From Shewanella jiangmenensis (GTDB lineage Bacteria > Pseudomonadota > Gammaproteobacteria > Enterobacterales > Shewanellaceae), in the NCBI RefSeq assembly GCF_018596335.1, contig NZ_JAHEPS010000003.1, positions 310,001-374,000 on the forward strand: 64,000 nt of DNA. Direction: 5' to 3'. Below the pieces are notes generated by a model. It saw only the letters and a program-made list of their open reading frames with translations, was not told where the DNA came from and did no database searches. The position numbers and the translations under genes were made by a program. Below are positions 16,270 through 24,780 of this stretch, piece after piece. Position 1 is the stretch's first letter. Each line of letters opens with the position of its first letter.

Positions 16270-17094
16270 TCAATTCCACACCGCCGGATCCAGCCGGTAG
16301 TAGGCGGCAAGCTCCTGATAAAGCGCGTGATGCTGCTGGGAAAAGTCGTTGGCACGGGTAAAAAAGACTTCGGTGATCACCGCGAAAAACTCCGCAGGCT
16401 CAGTGGCGCCGTAGTAGTCGAACAGGGTGGCGTCGCCCCGTGCAGCAGCAGTGCAGAGCGCATCGTATTCCTGCTGCATTATCCGGCTCCAGCGCTGATA
16501 ACGCTCCTTGCTTGGCAGCGCTGGCGCGCCGTCAATCTGGCCATCTTCCTGATCCAGCTGGTGGGCAAATTCGTGCAAAATCACGTTATAGCCATCGTGG
16601 GGATGGGCGCAGTCCTCTTCAATATCGTGCCAGGACAGCAACACCTGCCCCTGACTCCAGGACTCGCCGGCAAGCAGCGCATGGCGCTCCCACACCACAC
16701 CGGCGGCATCCTTCTCGCTGCGCTCGACGTAAAACGCGTTGGGGTAAACCAGAATTTGGCGCAGGTCCGGATAGAAATCAGTCTGGCGGTTCAGCAGCAA
16801 AAGACAGGCCTGAGCGGCGATGGTGAGGCGCACCTCGTCGGTGATAACAAAACCATTGCAGCCGATGAACTGCTTTTCACCGAGGAAAATCAGGATTTTG
16901 CGCCTGAGCTCCTGCTGCAGATGATCCGGCAGTCTGCCATAGGCTGCCACCCGGCGCTTGAGGATAGCGCGCCAGGGCGCAGGAAAGGTGATGGCTGACA
17001 GCGCCTGACGCCGTTTGCGCGCGCGCAGTGGTCCGGTGGCAATCCAGGCAATGGCGATAACGCCTGCCAGGGTAACGAGGATAAGGCCGAGCAT
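16270..17094 (-). CDS. mtfA: MtfA-family zinc metallopeptidase
   Basis: A 274-aa protein with an N-terminal membrane anchor (about residues 1-20) and the MtfA/DUF980 peptidase domain. The zinc motif HEFAHQLD is at 174-181 and the third ligand Glu235 lies in PAEFFAV, as in E. coli MtfA, an aminopeptidase-like enzyme that also binds the repressor Mlc. The start is supported by AGGAACGCC. E. coli MtfA is usually described without this N-terminal helix, which is common in Shewanella and Vibrio relatives. Its physiological substrate is not known. Confidence 0.9.
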   Translation of the reverse strand: MLGLILVTLAGVIAIAWIATGPLRARKRRQALSAITFPAPWRAILKRRVAAYGRLPDHLQQELRRKILIFLGEKQFIGCNGFVITDEVRLTIAAQACLLLLNRQTDFYPDLRQILVYPNAFYVERSEKDAAGVVWERHALLAGESWSQGQVLLSWHDIEEDCAHPHDGYNVILHEFAHQLDQEDGQIDGAPALPSKERYQRWSRIMQQEYDALCTAAARGDATLFDYYGATEPAEFFAVITEVFFTRANDFSQQHHALYQELAAYYRLDPAVWN

Positions 17095-17319
17095 GGCGTT
17101 CCTGAAAATGGGCTTTGTTATGGGATGGGGGCGGGCGGCGGATAAATCAAGCCCGAAGCACGTTTAGCTCGATTCACGTTGAACACGAAAAACTTTGACC
17201 CCGAAAGGCGATGGCGATATTCGGTGCTAGTGTGGGATATGCAGGCAAAAAAAGCTGGCAGCTCAAGGATTGAAATCGTTCCATGCTGCCAGAAAAGGGT
17301 TGGGAGATGTTAACGCGGG

Positions 17320-17754
17320 TTAATCGACCTGAAGCAGTTGCTCCAGCCTGTGGCGCTCCTCAGCGCTCAGCAGGTAGTGATTTTCAATCAAAATCCGCAG
17401 CAGGCGGGATTTGGCGATATCACAGTCGCTTGCCATTTCGGCCAGATGTGCAATGGCCTGCTCGGTCAGGCTGAAGGTTGCCTTACGGAACTGGCTGGTC
17501 TTTTTGGCGGCCTCCAGACGACTGGTGGCGGCGCGTACCGCGTCGGCAACGCTGATGTTGCCACTTGGCCGTTGGCGCAGGGCTTCGTGGCGCATAGAAG
17601 CGATGTCTATCACCTCGGCCTTCTGGCTTGGCAAGCCCATGGCATACAGATTGGCGCCATCGATAAAGTCATCAATAAACTCATCGATGGATATCGCCAG
17701 CTGCGCTGTCTGTTTAGACGGCGTAGAGTTTTTCTTGAGATCTGCCAGTCCCAT
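17320..17754 (-). CDS. Ribbon-helix-helix-like partner of the orphan ParA
   Basis: A 144-aa protein without a clear named family. The C-terminal part (about 90-140) reads like a ribbon-helix-helix DNA-binding fold: a strand FRKATFSL, then helix TEQAIAHLAEMA, a turn, and helix KSRLLRILIENHYLL. The N-terminal 45 residues are acidic (IDEFIDDFIDG) and could contact the ATPase. It overlaps the end of the ParA gene by 41 bp and has its own ribosome binding site (GAGAGGACAAT). The arrangement matches small plasmid partition pairs in which an RHH protein binds the centromere. That it works as a ParB-type partner is inference. Confidence 0.6.
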   Translation of the reverse strand: MGLADLKKNSTPSKQTAQLAISIDEFIDDFIDGANLYAMGLPSQKAEVIDIASMRHEALRQRPSGNISVADAVRAATSRLEAAKKTSQFRKATFSLTEQAIAHLAEMASDCDIAKSRLLRILIENHYLLSAEERHRLEQLLQVD

Positions 17755-18457
17755 ATTGTCCTCTCATTTTGCCAATCTGAGCTTGTTGAAGTTGGTTACG
17801 CACTTCGGCGGCATTGCGGGCCTGCAGCATTTCACAGGCGATGGCACGAATTTCGTCGGCGGCCTTACCTTCGGGTTCGATTTCAATCACTGACAGGCCG
17901 GACTCTTCACTGTCGTCATAAATGTTGCGCGAGTAGGTGATGGCTTCGAGTACATTGATGTCGTAGGTGCGGCAGACTTCCTTGGCTTCCAGAATGCGAT
18001 TGGCCTGACTTGGCAGGGTGGGGCACTGGGTGATAACGAAGGTGGCGCGCATCTTGGGGTTGATCATCATACAGGTGGCGACCACGTCGTCCATGTGGCT
18101 CACTGTCTTGAGGTCGCGACGTTTGGGGCGCAGTGGCATCAGAATGTGGGAGGCCACCGACATGGTTGCCCGCAGCGCCAGGTTGTCCTGACCGCCGCAG
18201 TCGACGATGACGTAATCGTAGTGCTGCTCGAGGCTCAGCAAGTCGTTACGGATTTTGCCGTAAAGCTGGACGCAGTTAATGGCGGGCAGCTTGGGATTGT
18301 TGTTGCGGGCCTGGATCCAGTCGGAGGTGGTACGCTGTGGATCACAGTCCACCATGATCACCGAGCCGCCACACTCCTTGGTCAGAAACACTGCGATATT
18401 TTGGGCCAGGCAACTCTTGCCGCTGCCACCTTTTTCACCGCCAACCAGAATAATCAT
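17714..18457 (-). CDS. Orphan chromosomal ParA-family ATPase
   Basis: A 247-aa ParA/MinD-type P-loop ATPase. The deviant Walker A motif is EKGGSGKS near the N-terminus, Walker A' VIMVDCDPQRT follows, and Walker B is YVIVDCGG. It lacks the N-terminal DNA-binding extension of chromosomal or P1-type ParA, so it belongs with the short ParA proteins that position plasmids, chemoreceptors or other cargo. The cargo is not evident, as no chemotaxis or flagellar gene is adjacent. The co-transcribed RHH-like protein suggests DNA as the target. The ribosome binding site is AGGGGTGG. The C-terminal 35 residues (NAAEVRNQLQQAQIGKMRGQ) are basic and Gln-rich. Confidence 0.88.
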   Translation of the reverse strand: MIILVGGEKGGSGKSCLAQNIAVFLTKECGGSVIMVDCDPQRTTSDWIQARNNNPKLPAINCVQLYGKIRNDLLSLEQHYDYVIVDCGGQDNLALRATMSVASHILMPLRPKRRDLKTVSHMDDVVATCMMINPKMRATFVITQCPTLPSQANRILEAKEVCRTYDINVLEAITYSRNIYDDSEESGLSVIEIEPEGKAADEIRAIACEMLQARNAAEVRNQLQQAQIGKMRGQYGTGRSQEKLYAV

Positions 18458-18936
18458 GTTTCCACCCCTGTAATTGTCATTGGGTCTGTAAGATACGTGA
18501 GGTTAGAATCGTCACATATACGGGATTAGCCTCAATCTAAAACCTGACTGAGCAAGGGTCAATTACCTGATTTTTGACGGATTTTTATTTTTGGCGCTGC
18601 GACAAAAAGCTGACGATTTTACCTTTTTAGTCAAATTGTTGACTTTATTGAGGTTTTGTTTTTGATTTGTGACTAATCTCTTTTTAAACAATTAGATAGC
18701 GTTATTTTACTCGGTAGCTTAGCAGGTGTTTTACGCCAGTTCAGGTCATGGTACTGCAAAGAGCAAAAGCTCCAGTGTCCGCGGTTTATAGATTTGGTTA
18801 TAGATAAGCAATAAATCGAATTAAAATGTTCTAATAGCCTGTATGTGTGCTGAGCGCGGAACTGGCGCAGACAGGGTGAAAAACAGGCGAGTGGGCGGTG
18901 CTCAGTTGCTGATTTTTTTCGTATTCAGAAGGTGTT
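18458..18936. other. 479-bp AT-rich gap upstream of the ParA gene
   Basis: It contains the promoter of the ParA gene on the minus strand and of the DUF3820 gene on the plus strand. A 16-bp inverted repeat AGTCAA-ATTG-TTGACT lies at 18629-18644, with further TTGAC/CTGAC words nearby (about 18573-18615). These could be binding sites for the RHH-like protein, but no long regular array is present. No gene is seen; the short ORF at 18843-19043 overlaps the next gene in another frame. Confidence 0.55.
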
Positions 18937-19155
18937 ATGGATCCCAAGATATTGAAAGTGGCGATAAATCGTCGCATGCCATTTGGCAAATATGCCGGCA
19001 GACGACTACTGGAGTTGCCCGAGCCTTATCTGGTGTGGTTTAAGTCCAACGGCTTTCCGGCGGGGCAGCTTGGGCAGGAGCTGGCGCTGATCTATGAGGT
19101 GAAGCTGAATGGACTTGAGGCCATGTTGCGGCCGCTGCTGGATGAAGCGCAATGA
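18937..19155 (+). CDS. DUF3820 family small protein
   Basis: A 72-aa protein matching the DUF3820 pattern: MPFGKYAGRRLLELPEPYLVWF, then a helix GQLGQELALIYEVKLNGLEAML. Family members include small proteins named after a quorum-sensing-regulated factor and resemble a domain attached to some exonucleases; the function is not settled. AAGGTGTT precedes the ATG. Its stop overlaps the next start (ATGA at 19152-19155), so it is coupled to the double GNAT gene. Confidence 0.85.
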   Translation: MDPKILKVAINRRMPFGKYAGRRLLELPEPYLVWFKSNGFPAGQLGQELALIYEVKLNGLEAMLRPLLDEAQ

Positions 19156-20405
19156 GGCCTGCTACAGCGAGTGAGATGGCGACTGAGATGGCGGGCGAGA
19201 TTACAGATGAGATTGCAGACGAGCTGGCTGTAGCGCGAGCAGATATTACTATTTGTCTGTATCAGCCGAAGGATGCCAGGGCGATTGCAACTGTGTATCA
19301 CAGCGCTGTGGCGGCGCTTTCTGTTACTGAAGAAAAAGTGACGTGTAACACGCCTGCCCTGGAAAGCTCGGCTCGTGAAAGCTTGGCCCATGAAAGCTTG
19401 GCCCATGAAAGCTCTGTTCGTGAAAACTCTACGACAGGCTCTCGGCCCCTTTACACTGCGGCGCAGTGCCGCGCCTGGAGTAGCGGCATTCGTGACCCAA
19501 GGTACTGGCGCTCACGCCTTGGCCGCAGTTTGGTGCTGGTGGCAAGACAGGGCGGCGAGCTTATCGGCTTTATCGAGTCTGAACTCGGGTTTAAGGACCG
19601 GGGCTATATCGGCTACTGCTATGTTTCTCCTGCCTGGCAGCGACAGGGCGTGGCGGGCAAACTGCTGAATGCACTGATAAAGCTTGCGCCTTCCTATGGG
19701 GTAGCGACGCTGAGCACAGATGCCTCCAAGGCGTCGCGGGCACTTTTTGCCGCCCACGGTTTTCGCGAGCTTGGGCGCAGCTTTCAGCAAAAAAGCGCCG
19801 AGGTGCTGCCGGGCTTTTCGATGCAGTTGCTACTGCCTTTTTATGTTACTCCAACTTTTGCCACGACTGATTCGGTCACTTCAGCCCCTGACCAAGCCTG
19901 CCTTCGCCAAGTGTTCATAAGTCACGCTGAGCTTGAGGCCATCGCCCGGGTGTTTCACCGCGCTGTAGCGGGCGCGGCAGAGCATTACACTCAGGCGCAG
20001 CGTCAGGCATGGAGTCCAAAGGTTCGAAGTGCAGCCGAGTGGCGCACCCGCCTTGAAGGAACCAGGGTCTGGCTTGCCAAAGCTGCCGATGGACAGTTGG
20101 TTGGCTTTATCAATCTTAAGCGGCTGGATGATAAGACCTGTGAAGTTGATTGCCTGTTTACCGCCCCAGAAATGCAAAGGCGCGGAGTTGGTGCTTCGCT
20201 GCTAACTGCCCTTGAGCGCCACGCCCGAGACTTAAGGTTCGAGCGCATCCGGGTGCATGCCTCTTACTATGCCAAACCGCTGTTTATCAAGCAGGGTTTT
20301 ATTGAGCTTACCCAAAACCAGCACCCAAGAAACGGCGAGGTGTTGGTGAACTTCACTTTGGAGAAGGCCCTTTGTAAACCGCCGCGCCGCAGAGCCAGGC
20401 TGTAA
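19152..20405 (+). CDS. Double GNAT acetyltransferase
   Basis: A 417-aa fusion of two GNAT acetyltransferase domains. Domain 1 (about 35-225) has the acetyl-CoA loop region YVSPAWQRQGVAGKLLNAL; domain 2 (about 250-405) has FTAPEMQRRGVGASLLTALERHA. Both share the segment with TQAQRQAWSP or TAAQCRAWSS, so they likely arose by duplication. Domain 1 carries an in-frame 15-bp tandem repeat (residues about 70-92: ESSARESLAHESLAHESSVR) that inserts a low-complexity loop after the first helix. The N-terminal 30 residues are also repetitive (ATEMAGEITDEIADELA). Substrates are unknown. The ATG overlaps the stop of the DUF3820 gene. Confidence 0.85.
   Translation: MRPATASEMATEMAGEITDEIADELAVARADITICLYQPKDARAIATVYHSAVAALSVTEEKVTCNTPALESSARESLAHESLAHESSVRENSTTGSRPLYTAAQCRAWSSGIRDPRYWRSRLGRSLVLVARQGGELIGFIESELGFKDRGYIGYCYVSPAWQRQGVAGKLLNALIKLAPSYGVATLSTDASKASRALFAAHGFRELGRSFQQKSAEVLPGFSMQLLLPFYVTPTFATTDSVTSAPDQACLRQVFISHAELEAIARVFHRAVAGAAEHYTQAQRQAWSPKVRSAAEWRTRLEGTRVWLAKAADGQLVGFINLKRLDDKTCEVDCLFTAPEMQRRGVGASLLTALERHARDLRFERIRVHASYYAKPLFIKQGFIELTQNQHPRNGEVLVNFTLEKALCKPPRRRARL
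19362..19421 (+). repeat. In-frame 15-bp repeat inside the GNAT gene
   Basis: Units start at 19362, 19377, 19392 and 19407. The middle two are identical (GAAAGCTTGGCCCAT) and the outer two are diverged. They encode ESSAR, ESLAH, ESLAH and ESSVR. Confidence 0.95.
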
Positions 20406-20482
20406 ATCTAGGCCGCTGAGACAAGCAGCTTTGTAGAGTTGCAGCTGTGATTAACGGTGGCGCTGAAAGGCTGCTTAAAAAG

Positions 20483-20511
20483 AAAACCCGGCTCGAGGCG
20501 ATCCGGGTTTT
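20483..20511 (+). terminator. Terminator after the GNAT gene
   Basis: The stem AAAACCCGG (20483-20491) / CCGGGTTTT (20503-20511) ends in four T. It lies between the convergent GNAT and nucleotidase genes and could serve both. Confidence 0.7.
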
Positions 20512-20526
20512 GATTCTGCAGTGACT

Positions 20527-20620
20527 AATGTCATTCAGCCCAAGGCGACGTTCGTCATTCAGCCCAAAGTGCGTTAAAGCGCTTAGCCCAAGGTGCTTTG
20601 CACCGCTCAGCCAAGATGGC
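20527..20620. repeat. Degenerate repeats of the nucleotidase gene 3' end
   Basis: Read on the minus strand, the gene end CTTGGCTGA is followed by CTTGGGCTAA, CTTTGGGCTGAATGACG and CTTGGGCTGAATGAC, at spacings of roughly 20-30 bp. Each copy repeats a stop codon. The spacing is irregular, so this is an older or decayed duplication. Confidence 0.7.
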
Positions 20621-22355
20621 TTACGTACTGGAGCTGCGGCGGCAACTCTTCATGCAGGGCTTCGCGGCGGGAAATAAAGCGGATAAAGGCGCCCGGCAGG
20701 GTGAGCTCATCAATCGGCTGCTGCCAGTGGCACATGCCAAGTGCCTGATAACCTTCCTTGCCCGCGGCAGTGTAAGCGGTGGATACCCCCACATAGCTGC
20801 GGCTGCGCTCAACACTTATCCAGCGGTCATTTTTCGCCATGGACAGGGCAATGATGCGCTCGCCGAGTGGCCGTCTGCCATCGTAATGGTATTTCAGGGC
20901 GTAGGTGTACGGGAAGCTGCCGGCGCCTGTGCCTATCACGCTGTTGTTGGTGGCGGCATTGATGGCGGATTCCAGCGCTTCGTACAGGTACTGGCCATCG
21001 ATGGCGTATTTTACCAGCGGCAGTTCAAACGGCAGCAGGCGGCCAAGCACATCGGCCAGGGTGATATTGCCCCGGCTCAGTGACTGACGCACGCCGCCGG
21101 CGTTGTGCAGTGCAAAATCCACCGCGCCATCGAGCAGGCGCGACTCTTCATACATGGCGCGGCTGACCCAGGGCGCCACTTCACTGCCGTGGGGCAGGCT
21201 TTTACTTGGCAGGCGGGTGTGTACCAGCTCCCGCGGCACCATGGCCAGCACCTTGCGGTCAAGCGCGTTGATGGCCGGGCGGTAATCGGTATCGATAATC
21301 TGGCGTATCTCCTGCTGCTCGGTGGGCCAGAGGATATTCGGGTGCTGTTTTAATTGCTCGAGCAGCGCATCGCGGCACTCGGTGCTTGCGCCCTGCACCA
21401 CAGGATGCTCATCCAGCATCAGATAGTTGCCGCCATCAAGGGCGATAACCTGGCCATTGCTGTCAAACTCGATGCTGGCAAGACCGATGGTTTCGGCGTA
21501 TTTACCGGCATGGAGTATCGGGGTGCCGTTAACCTTTATTCCCCACGGGGCGCAGGGCAGGCCAAGGGAGGCGAAATCTCCCATCAGGGTATGGCTGTGG
21601 CCGCCAACTATCAGGCTGATGCCGCTGACCTCGGCGGCAAGCTTTTGGTCGCCATCAAGCCCAAGGTGGCTGAGCACAATAATATGGTCAACGCCGCCAG
21701 CTTTCAGCGCGGTAACAGTGCGTTTGCAGGTGTCGATGGCATTGGCAAAATGGGTGTCAGGATCGGGTCTGGCGATGACTTTCATCTGATCGAGCGTAAT
21801 GCCAAAGAGCGCAAGCTTGCGATCGCCAAGGCTAGAAAAGCGCACTTTAGCGCAGCCACTCTCGTTATCCAGCGCATACAGATTATCAAGCGTGGCCAGG
21901 GCAAAGCCCTTCAGCGGGTCTTCTTCAGACAAGTCCATATTGCCTGCGAGCATCGGAAAGTCGATGGCCTTGATAAAGCGGTGCAGCGGCGCATTGCCAC
22001 TGTCGATTTCATGGTTGCCTAGCACCATGGCATCGGGCTTTAACAGATTAAGCAGCCTCGCGTTCGCCTTACCTTTAAATTCGTTGAAGTACAGGGTGCC
22101 CTGAAAGGTATCGCCGCCATGTAAAAACAAAAACGGGCTGTCTGCGGCCTTGGCGGATTGACGGGCGTTGTCGAGCACGGTGGCAATACGGCCATAGCCG
22201 CCGCTGTGGCAGGCAAGACGCCAGGCCTGGCCTTGATGCTCCAGGCTTAAGCTGAGTGCCACCGGGTCAAAATTACTGTGGCAGTCGTTGATGTGGGCAA
22301 GGCGCAGTGAATAGCGTGTTTGCAATGAAAAAACCTTCTTTAAAAATGCGCGCAA
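20607..22355 (-). CDS. 5'-nucleotidase/UshA-like metallophosphoesterase without signal peptide
   Basis: A 582-aa two-domain enzyme. The N-terminal calcineurin-like domain (about 15-340) has the metal ligands in LAHINDCHSN, LHGGDTFQG, VLGNHEID, VLSHLG and IVGGHSHT. The C-terminal 5'-nucleotidase substrate domain (about 370-560) includes DFALHNAGGVRQSLSRG and FPYTYALKY. It should hydrolyse nucleotide or related phosphate esters. UshA relatives are periplasmic, but this protein starts MRAFLKKVFSLQTRYSLRLAHIND and has no hydrophobic signal segment, so it may act in the cytoplasm. The 3' end is followed by degenerate copies of itself. Confidence 0.88.
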   Translation of the reverse strand: MRAFLKKVFSLQTRYSLRLAHINDCHSNFDPVALSLSLEHQGQAWRLACHSGGYGRIATVLDNARQSAKAADSPFLFLHGGDTFQGTLYFNEFKGKANARLLNLLKPDAMVLGNHEIDSGNAPLHRFIKAIDFPMLAGNMDLSEEDPLKGFALATLDNLYALDNESGCAKVRFSSLGDRKLALFGITLDQMKVIARPDPDTHFANAIDTCKRTVTALKAGGVDHIIVLSHLGLDGDQKLAAEVSGISLIVGGHSHTLMGDFASLGLPCAPWGIKVNGTPILHAGKYAETIGLASIEFDSNGQVIALDGGNYLMLDEHPVVQGASTECRDALLEQLKQHPNILWPTEQQEIRQIIDTDYRPAINALDRKVLAMVPRELVHTRLPSKSLPHGSEVAPWVSRAMYEESRLLDGAVDFALHNAGGVRQSLSRGNITLADVLGRLLPFELPLVKYAIDGQYLYEALESAINAATNNSVIGTGAGSFPYTYALKYHYDGRRPLGERIIALSMAKNDRWISVERSRSYVGVSTAYTAAGKEGYQALGMCHWQQPIDELTLPGAFIRFISRREALHEELPPQLQYVSHLG

Positions 22356-22370
22356 AAAATACCGTTAGCA

Positions 22371-22394
22371 AAAGCCCGGCCGGAGCCGGGCTTT
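22371..22394 (-). terminator. Terminator-like hairpin upstream of the nucleotidase, after the CNNM gene
   Basis: The stem AAAGCCCGGC-N4-GCCGGGCTTT lies between the CNNM-type gene, whose transcript it would end, and the nucleotidase start. On the minus strand it continues TTTTGC. Confidence 0.75.
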
Positions 22395-22411
22395 GAGTGC
22401 GATGCAGCATG

Positions 22412-23512
22412 TTACTGCGGGTCGCTGTCCTGAAAATCCGACAAACGTATGCCTTTATCTTTCATGCGCCGTTTCCACAATTGACGGGCAAGGCGCTGCA
22501 TGTCGATGGCCGGGTCGTTCAAGTCAACGATTTCGAGCCCCAGCATCGACTCAATAATGTCTTCCTGGGTGACCAGACCCTGGGCTGAGCCGTATTCATC
22601 CACCACCACCGCAATTTGGGTGTTGCGCTTAATCATCAGTTCCAGCAGCGGCAGGATCTTGGCCGTTTCCGGCACCGCCAGCAGGTTACGCTTGATGCTG
22701 CCAAGGGTTGCATCAGGGTTATCGTGAACCCCGAGCAGAATGTCTGTGCGGTTTACAAAACCTTGAATATCATCATTATCTTCATCGTACACCGGCAGGC
22801 GGGTAAAGGGCTTGCTGATGAACTTGCCCACAAAGTCCTGCAGTGTCATGGCCATGGGAACCGAAAACATCACAGTGCGCGGCGTCATAATGGCGGTCAC
22901 CGGCATTTCTTTTACCGACAAAATCTGGGTCAGAATGCGTGACTCCTGAGCGTCCAGCTCACCGGACTCCTGGCCCATACGTGCCATGGCACTCATTTCC
23001 TGACGGATATATTGACCTTCTTCACCCTTGCCAAGCAGTTTGGTCACTTGCTGCGACATCCAAATCAGTGGCTTGGTGCCTCGCACCATCCACAGCAGCG
23101 CCACGCTCACCGACGGCGCCAACGCGCGCCAGTAGTTGGCACCCACAGTCTTTGGGATGATTTCTGAGAAGAACAAAATAATAAAAGTCAGCACGGCGGA
23201 AAATACGCCAAGCATCTCATCACCAAACACATAAGCGGCCTGGGCGCCGGCAACGGCGGCACCAACGGTATGGGCAATGGTATTGAGGGTCAGGATAGAC
23301 ACCAGCGGCGCTTCAACATTGGCCTTGTGGGCACGCAAACGCGCGGCGGCTGACGGATTGGTTTGTTCGAGTGAGGCAATGTAGCTTGGGGTCACTGACA
23401 GCAGCACGGCTTCAAAAATGCTGCACAGAAAGGAAACGCCAACGGCAACAAGTATGATAATAATGAGGGTGACCATAAAAGGTTCAATAAACTCCATCGC
23501 ATCGGCCAACAT
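22412..23512 (-). CDS. CNNM/CBS-domain membrane protein (CorC/HlyC-like)
   Basis: A 366-aa protein. An N-terminal DUF21/CNNM transmembrane domain (about 10-160, with [12 protein letters not shown] as its signature) is followed by a paired CBS domain (about 205-330, [12 protein letters not shown] and [24 protein letters not shown]). It ends without the CorC_HlyC domain found in many relatives. Family members are linked to magnesium or other cation transport or its regulation. Two ATG codons (23512 and 23497) are possible and neither has a clear ribosome binding site. It is divergent from rlmN and shares its promoter region. Confidence 0.88.
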   Translation of the reverse strand: MLADAMEFIEPFMVTLIIIILVAVGVSFLCSIFEAVLLSVTPSYIASLEQTNPSAAARLRAHKANVEAPLVSILTLNTIAHTVGAAVAGAQAAYVFGDEMLGVFSAVLTFIILFFSEIIPKTVGANYWRALAPSVSVALLWMVRGTKPLIWMSQQVTKLLGKGEEGQYIRQEMSAMARMGQESGELDAQESRILTQILSVKEMPVTAIMTPRTVMFSVPMAMTLQDFVGKFISKPFTRLPVYDEDNDDIQGFVNRTDILLGVHDNPDATLGSIKRNLLAVPETAKILPLLELMIKRNTQIAVVVDEYGSAQGLVTQEDIIESMLGLEIVDLNDPAIDMQRLARQLWKRRMKDKGIRLSDFQDSDPQ

Positions 23513-23625
23513 TGACCGGCGGTCATGTTAACACAGACTTTGGTTGTGTGCTGGCGAAAATCTCGCTGCATCGGTATAATTCGCGACCCCGCGCTGTGGG
23601 CTATTACTGGTTTGAGGTTTGTCTG

Positions 23626-24747
23626 ATGAGTGAAAAGAAGATCAATTTGCTGGACCTGGATCAACAGGGACTGAGAGCACTGCTGACTGAGATGGGTGAA
23701 AAGCCGTTTCGCGCCCAGCAGCTGATGCAATGGATCTATCATTTTGGCGTCAGCGACTTTGAGCAGATGACCAACATTAATAAGGTGCTGCGCGGTAAGC
23801 TCGCGGCCCGCTGTGAAATCGTGGCGCCGGAAATCACCAGCTTCCAGAAATCCAGCGATGGCACCATCAAGTTTGCCATTAACGTCGGCCAGGGCCAGGA
23901 AGTGGAAACCGTATATATTCCTGAGGATGACCGCGCTACCTTGTGTGTGTCGTCGCAGGTGGGCTGTGCGCTCGAATGTACCTTCTGCTCCACCGCCCAG
24001 CAGGGCTTTAACCGTAACCTGACCGTGGGTGAAATCGTCGGCCAGATCTGGCGCGTGTCCCACTTCCTCGGTTTTCAGAAAGAAACCGGCGAGCGTCCCA
24101 TCTCCAACGTGGTGATGATGGGCATGGGCGAGCCGCTGCTGAACATGGCAAACGTAGTGCCGGCCATGAACATCATGCTGGATGATTATGGTTTTGGACT
24201 GTCCAAACGCCGTGTCACCCTGTCGACCTCCGGTGTGGTACCGGCGCTCGATAAACTCGGTGACATGATTGATGTGGCACTGGCGGTGAGTATTCACGCC
24301 CCCAACGACACCCTGCGTGACGTACTGGTACCGATTAACAAAAAGTACCCGCTGCAGCAGTTTTTGGCGTCGATCCGTGGCTATCTTGAAAAGTCCAACG
24401 CCAACCGTGGTCGGGTGACGGTGGAATATGTGATGCTCGATCACATCAACGACAGCACAGAGCAGGCCCATGAGCTGGCGCAGCTGATGAAGGATACGCC
24501 CTGCAAAATCAACCTCATTCCGTTTAACCCCTATCCGGGCTCGCCCTATGGCCGTTCGTCCAACTCCCGCATCGACCGCTTTGCCAAGGTGCTCATGGAG
24601 TACGATCTGACCGTGATAGTGCGTAAAACCCGCGGCGATGACATTGATGCTGCCTGTGGTCAGCTTGCAGGCGACATCCGCGATCGCACCAAGCGATTGG
24701 CAAAAAAACGCATGCAAGAAAGTCAGATTTCAGTCACAATGGAATAA
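23626..24747 (+). CDS. rlmN: Dual-specificity rRNA/tRNA C2-adenine methyltransferase RlmN
   Basis: A 373-aa radical SAM enzyme that methylates A2503 of 23S rRNA and A37 of some tRNAs. The cluster motif C114-x3-C118-x2-C121 (CALECTFC) is present, as are GMGEPLLN and the C-terminal [10 protein letters not shown] with the catalytic cysteine. The start at 23626 ([14 protein letters not shown]) fits the family; an ORF opening at 23512 adds 38 unlikely residues over the divergent promoter. It is first of the conserved block rlmN-pilW-rodZ-ispG-hisS-yfgM-bamB-der. Confidence 0.97.
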   Translation: MSEKKINLLDLDQQGLRALLTEMGEKPFRAQQLMQWIYHFGVSDFEQMTNINKVLRGKLAARCEIVAPEITSFQKSSDGTIKFAINVGQGQEVETVYIPEDDRATLCVSSQVGCALECTFCSTAQQGFNRNLTVGEIVGQIWRVSHFLGFQKETGERPISNVVMMGMGEPLLNMANVVPAMNIMLDDYGFGLSKRRVTLSTSGVVPALDKLGDMIDVALAVSIHAPNDTLRDVLVPINKKYPLQQFLASIRGYLEKSNANRGRVTVEYVMLDHINDSTEQAHELAQLMKDTPCKINLIPFNPYPGSPYGRSSNSRIDRFAKVLMEYDLTVIVRKTRGDDIDAACGQLAGDIRDRTKRLAKKRMQESQISVTME

Positions 24748-24780
24748 CTCATTGTTTGCACAGATTAATAGGTTTTGCTT

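Noticed and set aside
22371-22394. Hairpin as an attenuator of the nucleotidase gene
   Set aside because: It lies upstream of that gene's start, but it is better placed as the terminator of the CNNM gene, and no leader ORF is seen.
23392-24717. 441-codon minus-strand ORF
   Set aside because: It is the His-rich complementary-frame shadow of rlmN.
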